64,000 bases of DNA from Ceriagrion tenellum. Its lineage: Eukaryota > Arthropoda > Insecta > Odonata > Coenagrionidae. The DNA is taken from positions 85,852,593-85,916,592 of the forward strand of contig OY720639.1 in assembly GCA_963169105.1 (NCBI GenBank). The letters are read 5' to 3'. Both the position numbers and the translations under genes were made by a program. Every line of letters begins with the position of its first letter. Position 1 is the first letter of the stretch. The notes beneath the pieces are model-generated. The model had not been told where the DNA came from. It saw only the letters and a program-made list of their open reading frames with translations, and did no database searches. This document shows, piece by piece, positions 46,425 to 56,935 of this stretch.

Positions 46425-46530
46425 AAAAATGAAAAAAAGAAAGATATATATTTGACAAAGTGGCTCATGAATTATGAGGCATTTAGTAATATACTACAGA
46501 TTTTTTACTCAAAGGTTGAATTATAGGAGA
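46425..46530 (-). repeat. second copy of LINE terminal segment
   Basis: AAAGTGGCTCATGAATTATG, AGGCATTTAGTAATAT and CTACAGAT in this segment repeat those at 46130-46200 in the same orientation. The interval between the two is about 300 bases and holds the LINE C-terminal codons, so the unit may be an internal tandem duplication of this LINE end or two independent insertions. Confidence 0.65.
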
Positions 46531-46546
46531 GGACTTCTCCCCGCCG

Positions 46547-47328
46547 CACAGTGGTCGGAACGACCCGTTTTGCCGGACAAAATACGCGAAAATCGCAGTG
46601 TAAAAAAGTGTACTTCTCCCCTCTTTGTTGTATGGTAGGGAAACAAGGGTATGTCAGGATAGACATAAGAGTAGACTAAACGCCGTGGGTATGAGTTATC
46701 TGAGGAATGTTTGCGCCAAAAGTAGGATGGATAGGGTCTGGAATGAGTGGGTGATAAATGAAGGTGGGTTCTAGCTCCAGTAATGGACATATATGAAAAG
46801 AGTGTGCTTTGTTGGTTTGTCCATGTTGAGAGAATGGATGAGAGTCGAATAACGAAACAGATATATGAGAGTGAAATGAATGGTGCGAGCGGTAGAGGTA
46901 GGCCGAGAAAGTTGTGGTTGAATTTGGTTGAGGAAATTCATAGGAGGAGGAATATTAGGAGTCTTAAAAACAGGAGAGCGTGTATGAAGCAGTGTATGGG
47001 GGGAAATAAGGCAAAAGAGGTTTGCAAGGATAGATCAGTATGGAGGAAATTATTGAAGCAGAGTTAGGTGTACAAATATGTATTTATGAGTGAAACTTTG
47101 TGACTGTGCCTACCCCGGAAGGGAATGGCGTGATTGGTATGTATGTATGTAAATACGATTTTGTTAAGTATCTCAGAACTTTTCAAAACCGTTTGCATTG
47201 TTTAAGTACTATATCCAAACTTTTATGAACAATTAGATTTTCTCTCTGAGGCGATTATACGTATTGAAACTTCAAATTATCCACCCAACGAATTTTGTCC
47301 GGCAAACGGGGTCCCTCCGACCTCTGTG
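46547..47328. mobile_element. Transib-like element with 23-RSS-like ends
   Basis: The left terminus is heptamer CACAGTG (46547-46553), a 23-base spacer, then ACAAAATAC (46577-46585). The right terminus, read inward on the minus strand, is CACAGAG, a 23-base spacer, then ACAAAATTC. The spacers are also similar (GTCGGA ... ACCC ... TTTGCCGG). The element is flanked by the exact 5-bp GC-rich duplication CGCCG (46542-46546 and 47329-47333). Transib transposons, relatives of the RAG1 recombinase, have a CACA-starting heptamer-like end and 5-bp GC-rich duplications, so the assignment is strong. The 782-bp interior encodes no transposase; most of it is a LINE fragment. The ends are non-autonomous today. 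Confidence 0.8.
46612..47155 (+). pseudogene. LINE C-terminal region with TATG tail, nested in Transib-like element
   Basis: Frame one reads LYGRETRVCQDRHKSRLNAV, SYLRNVCAKSRMDRVWNEWV and INEGGF before a stop. After a frameshift, a 94-codon frame (to 47067) reads CWFVHVERMDESRITKQIYE, GRGRPRKLWLNLVEEIHRRR and NIRSLKNRRACMKQCM. The G/C-x-x-x-R-x-E-S-R-L ... R-M-D-R-V-x-N-E ... W-F-G-H-V-E-R-M ... G-R-G-R-P-R-K order is the standard LINE C terminus of this type. The 3' region ends with GGAATGGCGTGATTGG and TATG repeats (47139-47151). It lies wholly between the Transib-like ends, so it inserted later or was captured. Confidence 0.85.
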
Positions 47329-47850
47329 CGCCGCCGCGCCGCCTAGGCCCATCCGTGTGCCGGTGGCTAGACCGAATCCTTGGGCCGAGGGCATTTTCCT
47401 TTGCTCTCCCTGTCCGTCGTACTCCCATTTTTTCCGTCGGCCTGTAAAGAGTTTTGTGACGGTTCGTTGGCTTCGTTGTATGCCAGGAACAACAGCAGAT
47501 TCCGCGAAACCAAGCGTCCGTCCCTTTCCGAAAGGGGGAGAGTCGTCCGTTCGTCTCCGCTTTGAGGAGCAGCGTGAAAGTAATGCTGCTTGCTGCACCC
47601 TTTCGCTCGTGTCGTTGTCGCGAGCACGGGCGTGGAACGAATGGGCCTGCCATCCACCTCTCCCCCTCGTCCACCCACCCCTTGTGCCTCTGCTCTCGGG
47701 CTTTTCTTGGACGGAAAGTGAATATGCATATCACGTGCGGTAGAAGCGCCCCGGACGGATTTCAATTGAAACTAACTTCGTGCGCGTCAGCTGATGGACC
47801 AACTGGGTCCCTTCACTTCTTCCCAAAATTCGTCATGCTGTTTTTTCTTG
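47329..47850. promoter_or_regulatory. GC- and CpG-rich tract, possible promoter or exon region
   Basis: About 440 bases from the Transib-like end to 47765 are far richer in GC and CpG than the surroundings and are open for up to 159 codons on both strands at once, which reflects composition and not proven coding. No domain is recognisable. ATATGCATAT and CACGTG sites occur near 47721-47737. In insects such tracts can mark 5' ends of constitutive genes, but nothing downstream supports one. Confidence 0.25.
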
Positions 47851-47853
47851 AAA

Positions 47854-48055
47854 TGGTTTGAGCGAGATAGCTCTCTAGTTATAATGGAGACCATATTCCA
47901 ATTTTACGCTTTAATTTCAGCACGTGTATGAAGAATGAAGTAAATATTGTAACATTAATCGTACAATAATATACTTGTAAATGACTAAAATCCTCACTAA
48001 ATGAATGTGAATGTCTGTGTGAGTCTTTAACTTGACTCATTTTTTCCTTGTTTGC
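47854..48055 (-). mobile_element. TTAA-A element, copy e, fragment
   Basis: It begins TGGTTTGAGCGAGATAGC and shares TCTAGTTATAATGGAGACC, ATTTTACGCTTTAATTTCAG and ATATACTTGTAAATGAC with copy a, in the same orientation. Similarity ends near 48055 (TTGACTCATTTTTTCC), so only the terminal third remains. Confidence 0.75.
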
Positions 48056-49252
48056 CGTAAAATGTAGTGTTGAAAACAGTTGATTTCTAGCAATACCTCG
48101 CCACCCATGAGGTAAATCGATCTAAAATTTTACTTTGAGACTTCTGGTACATAATTTAAAATAGTTTTACGTGCAGTTTCATTAAATTTTTGAATAAATT
48201 GCTAGCACTTTGAAGTACCGAAACAGAGTCTTAAAATAAAAGCGCGTGGACGTATGCGTAAGCTTTTTCGGTCGTGGTATAGGTACAGCCCCCTTAAGTT
48301 AAAACCAGTATGTTTGATGGGTTATCTACCATGTTTCAATCCCTCCTATGTTAGACCTCTTCCCTGCGTAGCCTCTTTTCGACGTTACGCTTCGCGCAGG
48401 CGACTGGCACCAAGTTTCTCTACCTCTATGTAATTTACGTGAGGTACGCGAAGAGAATGGGCCCGGCCATCTCTCACCCACTCGATAACTCGGAGAGCAC
48501 GCGTGCGGGGCGACACCTAACGGCTTTGCGAGAACGAGTGGTTTAATATTCTTGCGACGAATGGAGGACGAGTGAAGCCAACTCGAAAGAGAGCGGGGAA
48601 TGGGAATTCAAGTCAATAAACGTTCATGTCCGGGAAGCGAGCGGACAGAGGAAAATTCCATCAACCACACCGACTAGGTAGATTCAGAAAGAGATCAAAA
48701 ATCATCGAACCACGACAGTATCGAGATTGCGACTTCACGTCGTCGACTGAAGTCGACTTGTAATGTCAAAGTATAGATTTTTTGAGACTTCGACTTCAGT
48801 GTCATTATTTCGAGGCTCGAAAATGCCGAGGCCTTGCAGAATGAGTCCCCTGGTAGCGTGCTTTCCGTCTTAATAACTAAACCGCCATAGCGCTCGGCCA
48901 ATCGGAAGCGTAAATATCGAAAATGGTTTGTTGTGTCTTTTGTTTAATATTGCATTCACTGCTGCGAACCTACGATTTGGATTATTGTAACTACTTGAAA
49001 TTGGTTGTTGAAGTAGTTCGATATACATATTGCTTTTCTTCCGCCGAGATTTTGTTACAAAATATCAATTGCGACAAATAAGATAATGTGAAACGACTCT
49101 TCCACCAGAAGTAGGAAGAAAAGCTGGGACTGATCAACTTACTAAGCGCTACCCCAAGATCTATCCACGATTTGTTGGTAATCTGCAGTCTATAGTGTTT
49201 ATCCATCATTCTTTAAAGGTATGGACGCATCAATCTACCCCATAGGCCACAT
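48056..49252. other. no gene recognised
   Basis: 48690-48800 is rich in short inverted GACTTCA/TGAAGTC units around CGTCGACTGAAGTCGAC. A GC patch lies at 48360-48660. No coding similarity seen. Confidence 0.4.
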
Positions 49253-49400
49253 TTGAATTTATTTCGGAGAAGTTTTATTTATTTTGCCCCGAAAACCTTT
49301 AATCCACTTCCAAAGGCAGTTAAAATGGAAAACAAAGTTAATTCTTATTTAAAGCAAGTTAAAAAGTGGCTATTTGAACAATATGATATGGAAATACTAT
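49253..49400 (+). pseudogene. LINE C-terminal fragment
   Basis: The frame reads RRSFIYFAPKTFNPLPKAVK followed by KVNSYLKQVKKWLFEQ. This matches the R-S-F-x-Y-x-A-P-x-x-F/W-N-x-L-P ... F-K-x-x-L-K-x-W-L-F endings of CR1/L2-like LINE proteins. The frame stays open to 49483, but the last 25 codons have no readable similarity. No tail was found. Confidence 0.6.
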
Positions 49401-50415
49401 TTGCAAATGTCCATGCAATTGTTTGTTTGAAAGGATTTTATAAAGATTTGTGTAAATTGTGTGTATTGCCATTTCAAACTTAAATATTTTGTTATGTTCC
49501 TTTGCGCGCAATTCTTAGTTACCCACACACAGGTTTATAATCTTTGGGGTAACCTAAAGCTTCCCAAATTTTGTTACATAGGAATGTATATATTTAGTAT
49601 TTAAGAAGGAAGGAATAATTCATCCTATTATTCCAAAAAAATCTGATTCACATTGCATCCACGACTGTCGAAGAAAAATTGAGTCTTCTGTGGGGGTAAA
49701 GTCTGCAACCTCTGTCGTCCTTTCGGTCTTCTCTGCGGCAATTTATCGTAGTTGTGGAGCCTTTGAGCCTCTTTTTTTCTCGACAGTCAATATGAAAGTC
49801 TCGACTGTCAAATTTTTTAAATCAGGGACACGCTTATTTTACGTTTGACCGCTTGGCGCAAGACGACCGACCCGGTTCCTTAAATGGTTGACCATCGATA
49901 AAAAATATAGGTAAAAGTACGCATTAGTTTCACTAATGGCCGGTTGCAAGAAGATTTAGTTATGGAATAAATAGTTCTAAGATCCATCAAGTTATCAATC
50001 TCTTAAAAGTATTCGGGTTGCAGGAATACATCTACTAGTTACATTACTTATTCACCAATAGCTAATTACTTCGAATATTTGATCTAATCTTCTACCGCCG
50101 GGTAAAATGTATGAAAGGTTAGCCTATGAATAATTGCTTATGCACATAATAATTATCACTCACTTTAGTCAGTTTCACTGGGTGATATTCCATCATTAAA
50201 AATTTAAGATGACAACTTTTACTAAAACCACTAGATTTATGAAAAAACGACCCAGGTTTCGATGTGCATTCACACAATCGTCAGCATGACTGTCGTGAAT
50301 TCTTCATTCGACAGTGGACGACTTGGACAAGGTGCGACAATAGTTAGGGACTCAAACGAAGACATTTTGAAGTGATCGGAAAGCTCGAAATATTTCGATT
50401 GTTGCATCGAGCAAA
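49401..50415. other. no gene recognised
   Basis: Several CGACTGTC/GACAGTC strings occur near 49665, 49790 and 50290-50320, without an obvious repeat unit. No coding similarity. Confidence 0.4.
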
Positions 50416-51100
50416 GGCGGCTTTAGACATGGAAGTTGACTTATATAGAAGAAGCGAGTGTAGCGATATCTCGAATCGTATCGCCACTTGCAGCGCATCG
50501 TTCTGCTTACATATAACTTCCGCCTTTTCCCGAACAAATGGGTGACGGAAGTAAACAATGAATACGGTAACTACGCAATCGCCTAAATTAGACGATAATG
50601 GCGTTTGTACACAGCTGTTTGAGCCCCATAGGCATTCGTGGATTTAATAAATTAGTTAAAATTTTATTAATTGTGCATTATTACATCGTATCATGTATGA
50701 TAATTAAGGCAATGATTATAATTATCAAATGAGAGGTAAGTCATGAAGCTTACGCAAGGGGTTCTTTAGCATTTAAAATATTTTCAAGTACATAATAATC
50801 ATTAAACGTGCAACAATGGGTCCTCCTACGAAGTTATCCGTTGTTTCCATTTAAAATCTCTGTTTGCTGTCATATGAACAAGATTCCACGGGATGTGATA
50901 CGATATTATCTCATAATCGATGTGCTACTTGCAGCAAAAATTGAAAGCAGTCTATTTTCCTTGCAAGTAGCAACCACGGTCGATTACTACCACTATCGAC
51001 CCCTACTGCCATGGAAGTGCGCGCTTACACATCGAAGTGTCGCTTGTAAGTGACTTCCAAGGCTACTGTCATGGAAGTCACTTCCACGTGTGAAACCGCC
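50416..51100. mobile_element. terminal-inverted-repeat element with repeated subterminal motifs
   Basis: The left end is GGCGGCTTTAGACATGGAAG. The right end, read inward on the minus strand, is GGCGGTTTCACACGTGGAAG. The right subterminal region contains GGAAGT-type units repeated (51010-51090: CTACTGCCATGGAAGTGCGC and CTACTGTCATGGAAGTCACT), and both arms carry CGCCACTTGCAGC/GTGCTACTTGCAGC-like strings. About 685 bp with no transposase. I could not identify matching flanking duplications. Confidence 0.6.
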
Positions 51101-53110
51101 ATAAGTGGGGTTTCGTTGAGGATGTGCCGTAGCGACATCGATACTGCTGCCGTTTGACGATACCGAGCCCTTTCTGAATAAAGTGCTACCAAGGTGGAAA
51201 GTCTGTAAATTTTGTCAAGGTCGAAAAACGTAGATAGTTTCTTCCTTGTCGCCGAAATAGACATTGGAGAGTCTATAAGCCTTATGTATCGACAACATCG
51301 CAGCCACCGCTTATCTCATCCTACAATTTTACATCCTTTTGTGCAGCAAGTATTGACATGCTGTAAATTTTTTCAAAGTGAAAACGAGCTCCAAGTGTGA
51401 GAAAATGACCATAAAAACTTAGCAGGCCTTGAGGGAAAACTTACACCGAGATAGCAATATGTCTTAAGGCCAGCAGCAGGAACGACAAATATGTAGGTAT
51501 TCTATAAAGTTATGGGGCCCATAAGCCATGGCAACCATTCAACAAGTGCTGCAGAAAATTCAGATAGATTTATTGGTTTCATAACCTAAGACATGGAGTT
51601 ACGAGTTCCGTCACTATCCAACATGGCGGGTGCGCAATTAAGCGCTTGGAAACTTAATTACTAGATAAAAGAATGTTTTGAGACAAATGACCAGCTAATT
51701 TACTCTTACTGACTAATTATTATGTGTAAAAATTTAAGATGGCATGACCAAATCCTTTTGCTATTGAGAGATGATGAAGGCATCGTAAGAAGAACATGTG
51801 CCCCTTTCTTTTCAACTCTCGCAATTTGCGACGAAAGGAAAGTTTTTGAAATTTTCTTTAAGTAAAGTGCGCGTAAATTTCACACTTCACCAGAGGAGGC
51901 AACCTTGAACTTTGGTAAATCGACATTTTTCCTCTCTCTCCGTTACTTTCCTATTTAACTTGCAAAGGAATTCTTTTGAGAAGCACGTAATCGATGGATA
52001 TAAGGTATTGTGATCCTTGCCTTTTCCCATTCCACCGGCTGTGCTTTCTAATTCGCCTGCCGAGGAAAAATTCGCGTGTGAAAATACCGGAATTGTTGAA
52101 ATGCTCCAGCAATTTTATTATTTCTCGTTAAGGTGGCTGGTGTAGTATTCTTGGGTCATTGGGTACTCTTGGGAGGTTGAGTATTTTTATAAATTTTAAG
52201 TAAGTCGAAAAAATTCTCGGGTCCCATTTCACTTAACAGCATCGGTTTATGTGGTGGAACTCCATGAAGGCAGTAATGGAGTCACTGCGATATTTACAGT
52301 TTTTATTGTTTCCTTGATAATAACGCATTATTAAGTTAATTATTTGTGTATGAAAATTGTATATGCAATGTCTTCTGACTAGCACCGATAAGAATTGGAA
52401 ACGGCTGGTCGAAATTAAAAAAAAAGGTTCATCCAAGACTTTCAGCATCCGATTTATAGTAGTATACTGAATTGAGTTTGGTTTTCAGTACTGAGTTAGT
52501 GTCGTTTAAAACGACATTTATATTGTATTAAGGCATAGTTCAGAATACTTTTTTCTGTATCATGATTTTTATTATATTCTTTCAGAATTTGACCTGAATA
52601 TCATCGGGCGGGACTAGCTCTTTGGCGTCCCCGCGGCGATCTTAAAATTTGTCATTTTCCTACTCGGAATCGAGGTTTTCGGACACAGTTTTAAGCTTTC
52701 AATAGGACGTCGGCCTCATCCCTTAGGGCCTGTGTATATAATCTTTGCTTTGGACCTTCGCATTAAATGAGGGCGCTCTATGACCACCCTGATTGATACA
52801 TTTTGCGCCTAAATGAAGGTGCCTTAGGCGCCTACCACAACAATTCTTGTGCCCGTAATATACCCTGACCCCCCTCTCAGAATCTGTTACATATACGTTA
52901 TGTCTACGTACTTATGATTCATTTGCTAGGCGTATTAATTCTGATATCCTCCAATAGATGAATATCCAGCTCCCGTATACCTGCACCACTTACTGACTAA
53001 TTGCACAAAAAAATACTCCCATCACTAGGGATACTGCATATTTACATCTCCGCCTGATTCACCCAGTAATGTTGTATACAAAGAAATCTTTGGCATTTAG
53101 ATGTTAGATA
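51101..53110. other. no gene recognised
   Basis: AT-rich DNA. TTAAGGTGGCTGGTG at 52129 resembles the TTAA-B end, but nothing after it matches that family. No coding similarity seen. Confidence 0.4.
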
Positions 53111-53360
53111 TTGTATGCCATAGTTGCGTTCACCCTTAGACACATTTGGTACACCCTGAGACACAATGGGTTTGTGAAGAACATAATTGAAGGTAAAATA
53201 GAGGGAAAAGTCCCTCGAGGAAGACCCAGGAATAAGCTCATGGACCATATAAAGGGGAAAGTACATAAGAAGAGCAACCAGGAGGTAAGGGAACTAGCAT
53301 TAGATAGTGAAGGGTGGAGGGCTGCAGTCAACCAATCTTAGGATTGAACGACCAATGATG
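53111..53360 (+). pseudogene. LINE C-terminal end with ATG-repeat tail
   Basis: The 76-codon frame reads FTLRHIWYTLRHNGFVKNII, EGKIEGKVPRGRPRNKLMDH and EVRELALDSEGWRAAVNQS, then TAG at 53341. The R-H-N-G-F ... I-E-G-K-I-E-G-K-x-x-R-G-R-P-R ... L-A-x-D-x-x-x-W-R order is the C terminus of RTE-like insect LINEs. The stop is followed within 20 bases by ATGATGATGATG, a simple-repeat tail. The reading frame from the RHNGF box is intact, so this is one of the better preserved copies, though strongly 5' truncated. Confidence 0.8.
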
Positions 53361-55654
53361 ATGATGAGTTGCGTACATTAATTTCATTTAAAATAGAAAA
53401 AACATTCATGCATTTTAAATTATTTAATTAATTCATTACTTTTCGGCAATCTTGCTTATATTTTAGCCTTTTCTCAGCAGGTTTCTCTACTAGTCCTTCA
53501 TAATTTCCCGAATGTATTCCATCTTCGGTCGCCTTCGGAGATTACTCCCATCGATTAATTTTCCTTTCATTAATGTGTGAAGGCCTATAATCATGGGAAT
53601 GTCGTGGACCCATATACGTTTTGATTGTGATTCGTCGAGACTTTTTTTCAGTAGCACTAATTTTTAATCGTAAATAAATGTACAAAATAAGTAGCTTTCT
53701 CCTCTCAACCGTACATACGAATGGGGAAATTAGTTTCTCTCGTTTACTGTCGTTCATGAATGCGTGCATTCTTGCCAAATGCGAAGTGCATGGCGCATTG
53801 GAGGGCCAGAGAGCTGCCAGCTTTGATGTAAGGATTCTGAAGCACCCCTCAACCGCGGCCATTAAAAATCTCTGGAACTCTTCCAACGCTAATTTTCTCC
53901 CGCTACAGTTTTTTCTTCGAACCTCTTGCGGCCTTCGAGGGACATTGAAATGTGCTGCATGACCTTGGCTCTCTATCTTTCTCTTAAGAGAAAAATCCTG
54001 TTTTTTTTATTTTTCAAATCTGTGTCTGAGGCGTAGTTTTAAAGGACGGCCGAGATTCTACTTAACTTGGGTTTTGATTCTCCGGCCTGTTAAACTTGTG
54101 TCGGTCATAGCGGAAAGAATGCTTTTGAAGAGTGCCCAAGAACCGCATTTCACCCAAAAGCCTGGGCCATGTAAACCTGTGTTTCTCTTCTGCGATGGCC
54201 TTTAACTAATAGCGCGTCATGCTACAATGGAATCGCGATATTTCTCCAAACGCAACTGTCTTCAAGTGCCATTTTAGAATCGGCTCTGTGTTTTTGTAAG
54301 AATTTTGTGTCAGCTGCGAATCGTAAATGAGGAAATAAACCCAGTGCTACCTGTGGTTAGGAATGGAACTAATAATAAACTCTGTGAGTTCAGGCGTTGC
54401 TTCGTGGAAATTAATCATGATGCAAAGGGAAAACATGGTATTTTACAGTTTATTAAAAAAAAATAAGTTTTCTCTTTGCATCGAACTGACAATAATGATA
54501 TTCCTGATTTTTCTCCTCGTTACATTGAAGAGAGATGTCTCCTCATGAGTTTTCACAGCATGTATTCCCTCATATGTATTCCATTTGTTATGCAAGCATT
54601 TAATTTCAATTTATTTTCATTGGCGCTGGTTTCCTTATCATTGTACTTCATATTTTATTTGAACCTTCCTGCTGCTAGATTTGAATTGTCGTCATAAAGT
54701 TCGTGTTTTTATTACTATAATTTTTTTAGACGGCGGAAACCGTTTAGACTTTCTGCCCTTTCACTGTAAATTGAGAACAGCGATTGACCGAATCCACTTT
54801 TAGAACGTGAGAACGACTTTTTTCGTGTGTTGATCGTGAAATTCTCACGTTTGGTTTCCGTTTCCATGGATATAAACAGCTGAATTTAACCCATCTCTTC
54901 CGGAAGACATTAAGAAAAAATTAGTTGGAGCCCTAATGAAAATGGTGTTGTATGTACCATTTACAAAAAATTGTTTTTCATTTATGTTCAAAATAATAAT
55001 CACCTTGCCGGAGGTGTACCCTTCTTGTATCTGGGGGAAACAAAGCTAATTTAACTTCAGACCTTCCGCCAGTAGGTCTTTAGGTCCCAGCCTGCGGACA
55101 TCACGCAGTCATCGCGCCGTCGGCGGCACGAAGAAGTGTTATTAGTGGCTTTAAGAGTCTTTTTAATTCTTGGGTCTTGCCGTTAACTTTATACACCGCT
55201 CTGGTGCAAATCCGCGGCGGAAATTGAACGCAGGCCGTGAAATTGCCAGCAATCTGGGGTTTTTCCTTCATGTAGTATAATTTTTTCTTTCTATCTCTCC
55301 CTCTGATGATTTCTCTCGGTGATTAATCCGTCCTGTCTTTTTTTCCTCCGAGGGCGTCTTTTGAGTTCGTTAATGCTCCCGCGTCAAGCTGTCTTTGGGC
55401 GGTGGATCGGCAACTGTTTTCTTTCTCATCATCGCTTTCTGCGAGGGGTTTATTTCCACACGCAAGGCTTTCCACCTTCGGGGTATGGGGTGCCTTTGCC
55501 TGTTACATTTTTAATTCATATTCTTATTTTTCTTTTGAGCTGATTATGAGGACCTGTAGGATGAGAATTAAAAGAAAAGTCTGGCGATGAGTTTAAAATA
55601 GAGTGTAAGTGTTATATGATACCACAGTAAGGTGGAGAAAAGAGGAGTGTTGGC
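53361..55654. other. no gene recognised
   Basis: A 114-codon minus-strand frame (53542-53886) has no domain. Near 55205-55245 the minus strand has GGCCTGCGTTCAATTTC, a possible decayed B box similar to that of the SINE at 31 kb, but the A box is not clear. The rest shows nothing. Confidence 0.4.
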
Positions 55655-55925
55655 TGCAGACGTATGTGATGTGGGTATGGAGGAGAATGGAGAAAGTGTT
55701 GGACGGAATGGAAGGCGAATAAGGAAGTGCGTAGTGTGGTGGGTGAGGATACTTCTGGAGAAGGTTCGAAGATGGCATAGTAGGTGGTTGGTAGAGGTGA
55801 TTAGGGGCAAAGAGATGCTGAAGGCTGTGATAGAGGGTAGAATGTTGTTCCAACGGAGAAGGAAGAGAATAGTCTTTATGAACGGGATGCCTACCCCACT
55901 GGAGGCAATAACCGAAAACGTGCTC
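55655..55925 (+). pseudogene. LINE C-terminal remnant, heavily frameshifted
   Basis: Pieces in alternating frames give QTYVMWVWRRMEKVLD, then WKANKEVRSVVGED, then RWLVEVIRGKEMLKAVIEGR and RRRKRIVFMNGM. These correspond in order to the FEMWVWRRM, N-K-E-V-x-x-V-V-G-E-D, G-H-V-I-R-G-E-x-M-L-K-x-V-I-E-G and G-R-K-R-I-G boxes seen in the copy at 1.74 kb. At least three frameshifts and stops are needed. Related but more decayed. Confidence 0.7.
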
Positions 55926-56489
55926 GATTAGGTTCTTGCTTATTTACCTTAATTGGAAACCCAGTGTGATCTATCTTTTTTATTATAAATCATTTTTTCT
56001 TGGTAAGTAATAGATCATTATTACCTCATCGACAATGTTCCATAGTTGTGTGTTTACTTCTTTAGGATTCAAATTTTCTATTCAAATTTTTTTAGGAAAG
56101 TGTGCTATTTTTAGTGAGTATCGCCTGTAATTTGTCTAGGAATAAACAAATTATTGGATGAAACAACGACAAAATAAACACTCATTGTTTCCAAAATAAT
56201 TATCATAGCCCCGAAGAAGCAAATAAAAAAGGGGTTTTCAATGACATAGTAGTTACGCATAGTAGTAACTCATATCGTCGTCTATTTCCTGAGACATCTT
56301 TCGCCGACGAGAAGGATTATTTTGTGGCAAAAAAATGGGCCGATAAAGTATAACATCTAGTCAAAAATTATATTTTAGATGAGTATGTGAACACGTACCC
56401 TTGTTACGAGAAAAAACTGATCGTCCGGTGAAATTTATATTGCTCTGCCAGTGAAAGATCACACCGTAAGAAAATATTATGGAACAAAA
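55926..56489. other. no gene recognised
   Basis: AT-rich DNA with no coding similarity or repeat ends. Confidence 0.45.
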
Positions 56490-56935
56490 AAAGTTAATCA
56501 ATTAAATTCAAAGGAAAGCTTTGTGCTCCGGTAAAAACTACTACGAGAAAACGTGAAGTGTTCCTTAGCTTTTAGAGGGATTAGGCTGAGACTTGGAGGC
56601 TGCACGCTAGACTTAGTTTGTTTGATAAATACAGAAAAGGTGTTTCAGGGTGACAAAGAGTATATCATTTTGACACTATGCTACATTTATAAGTCCGACA
56701 GAAGTGACGAAATAAGAGAGATACATTGCCGAACAGATTGCTACAAAAATTCATTCGTTCCACGCACATAACGTGACTATAGTTATACCGAAGCTCTACT
56801 TAAAATACTCCTATAATACTCTTCACCATTTCACCTCCAAAAACCTCATCCCTTACACCTTTACACGGCTGGTGTCCTAACACCGCCTGTCACACGCCCA
56901 TGCGGCGGATCGCAGGAGTTATATGTAGATGTAGA
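56490..56935 (+). pseudogene. LINE C-terminal region and 3' UTR, same family as 25.9 kb
   Basis: The segment aligns with 26100-26527: ACTACGAGAAAACGTG, CTTTTAGAGGGATTAG, then coding IREIHCRTDCYKNSFVPRT, then the TTCACCATTTCACCTCC block, TTTACACGGCTGGTG and TATGTAGATGTAG. The base lost after PRT creates a stop where the other copy continues with I-S-D. The upstream RLEYAASIWDP part is absent. It is a shorter 5'-truncated copy of the same Jockey-like LINE. Confidence 0.75.

Noticed and set aside
47255..47743. Two 159-codon frames on opposite strands
   Set aside because: They lie in a GC-rich tract and partly in the Transib-like end; openness on both strands at once is a composition effect.
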